Made by a program: the position numbers and the translations under genes | Notes under the pieces: generated by a model | What the model saw: the letters and a program-made list of their open reading frames with translations, nothing else | What the model was told of the DNA's origin: nothing | Database searches by the model: none | Shown here: positions 6,211-6,431 of the stretch, in pieces | Position numbering within the stretch: the first letter of the stretch is position 1 | Layout: each line of letters opens with the position of its first letter | Source: Thermoplasmata archaeon | GTDB taxonomy: Archaea > Thermoplasmatota > Thermoplasmata > Lutacidiplasmatales > UBA184 | Length of the DNA stretch: 6,431 nucleotides | Direction of reading: 5' to 3' | NCBI GenBank assembly: GCA_021823085.1 | Contig: JAKAPG010000094.1 | Coordinates: 1 to 6,431, forward strand

Positions 6211-6431
6211 ATGTCGAACCGCGCACGAGCCGAGTGGGAACCGCTGCGAGAGGTCTTGATCCACCGGCCGGGGATCGAGATGTTCTTCGGGTTGACCGAG
6301 CCGTACTCGTTCCTCTACGAGCGGGCGTTCAGCATCGATGAGGCCGTCTACGAGCACACGACGCTCGAGCACGCCCTCACGGAGGCCGGCGTCTCGGTAC
6401 GACGCCTCAAGCGCTTTGCCGTCGAGACCGA
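6211..6431 (+). CDS. arcA: Arginine deiminase, N-terminal 73 residues (cut by window end)
   Basis: Arginine deiminase hydrolyses L-arginine to citrulline and ammonia in the cytoplasm, the first step of the arginine deiminase pathway. The visible part matches the family's N-terminus: EWEPLREVLIHRPGIEM (residues 8-24), where VLIHRPG is the first conserved block of the guanidine-modifying fold, then an FLYERAF segment and the EHTTLEHALTEAGVSVRRL helix and strand leading to the second block. The catalytic Cys, His and Asp/Glu residues lie beyond the window, so activity cannot be judged. The start is ATG 6211, with GGTGA eight bases upstream. It follows the broken permease by 22 bases, as expected for a substrate importer or arginine/ornithine exchanger paired with the enzyme. 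Another amidinotransferase-fold enzyme is possible but less likely. Confidence 0.8.
   Translation, partial: MSNRARAEWEPLREVLIHRPGIEMFFGLTEPYSFLYERAFSIDEAVYEHTTLEHALTEAGVSVRRLKRFAVET

Overview
The window looks like chromosome of a GC-rich archaeon (by eye about two thirds G+C, not computed). The archaeal signs are an archaeal/eukaryotic-style isoleucyl-tRNA synthetase, a stand-alone AMMECR1-domain protein, a response regulator with a DUF835-like middle domain and an ArsR-like winged helix, an archaeal-looking arginine deiminase, and a TATA-like box about 25-30 bases upstream of a start codon that has no Shine-Dalgarno sequence. An uncultivated GC-rich Thermoplasmatota lineage would fit, but that placement is inference.

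Layout. Bases 2-1822 (+) are the 3' half of ileS; the gene begins outside the window. It runs head-on into an AMMECR1-domain gene (2090-1452, -). Both 3' ends are odd, because no + strand frame has a stop between about 1455 and 1822. Upstream of AMMECR1 on the - strand is a two-component pair: a soluble PAS-HisKA-HATPase histidine kinase (4396-3296) and a response regulator (3299-2136), joined by an ATGA stop/start overlap. Divergent from the kinase is a gene (up to 4431-5027, +) whose receiver-like fold has lost the residues needed for phosphorylation. Between them lies an AT-richer patch with a TATA-like element and a perfect 8+8 inverted repeat.

Bases 5197-6188 (+) carry a damaged amino-acid permease of the APC superfamily. 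TM1 is joined directly to the C-terminal helices, and the frame then breaks at a G5C4 run. Only 22 bases further on is the start of an arginine deiminase, cut by the window end.

How they may work together. Kinase, DNA-binding regulator and divergent pseudo-receiver form a plausible three-part signalling module. The regulator could act on the palindrome in the divergent spacer, and the pseudo-receiver could act as a non-phosphorylatable partner or decoy; both ideas are inference. The permease and deiminase resemble an arginine uptake and catabolism unit whose transporter is now broken or misassembled. ileS and AMMECR1 are housekeeping-type neighbours with no evident link to the signalling genes.
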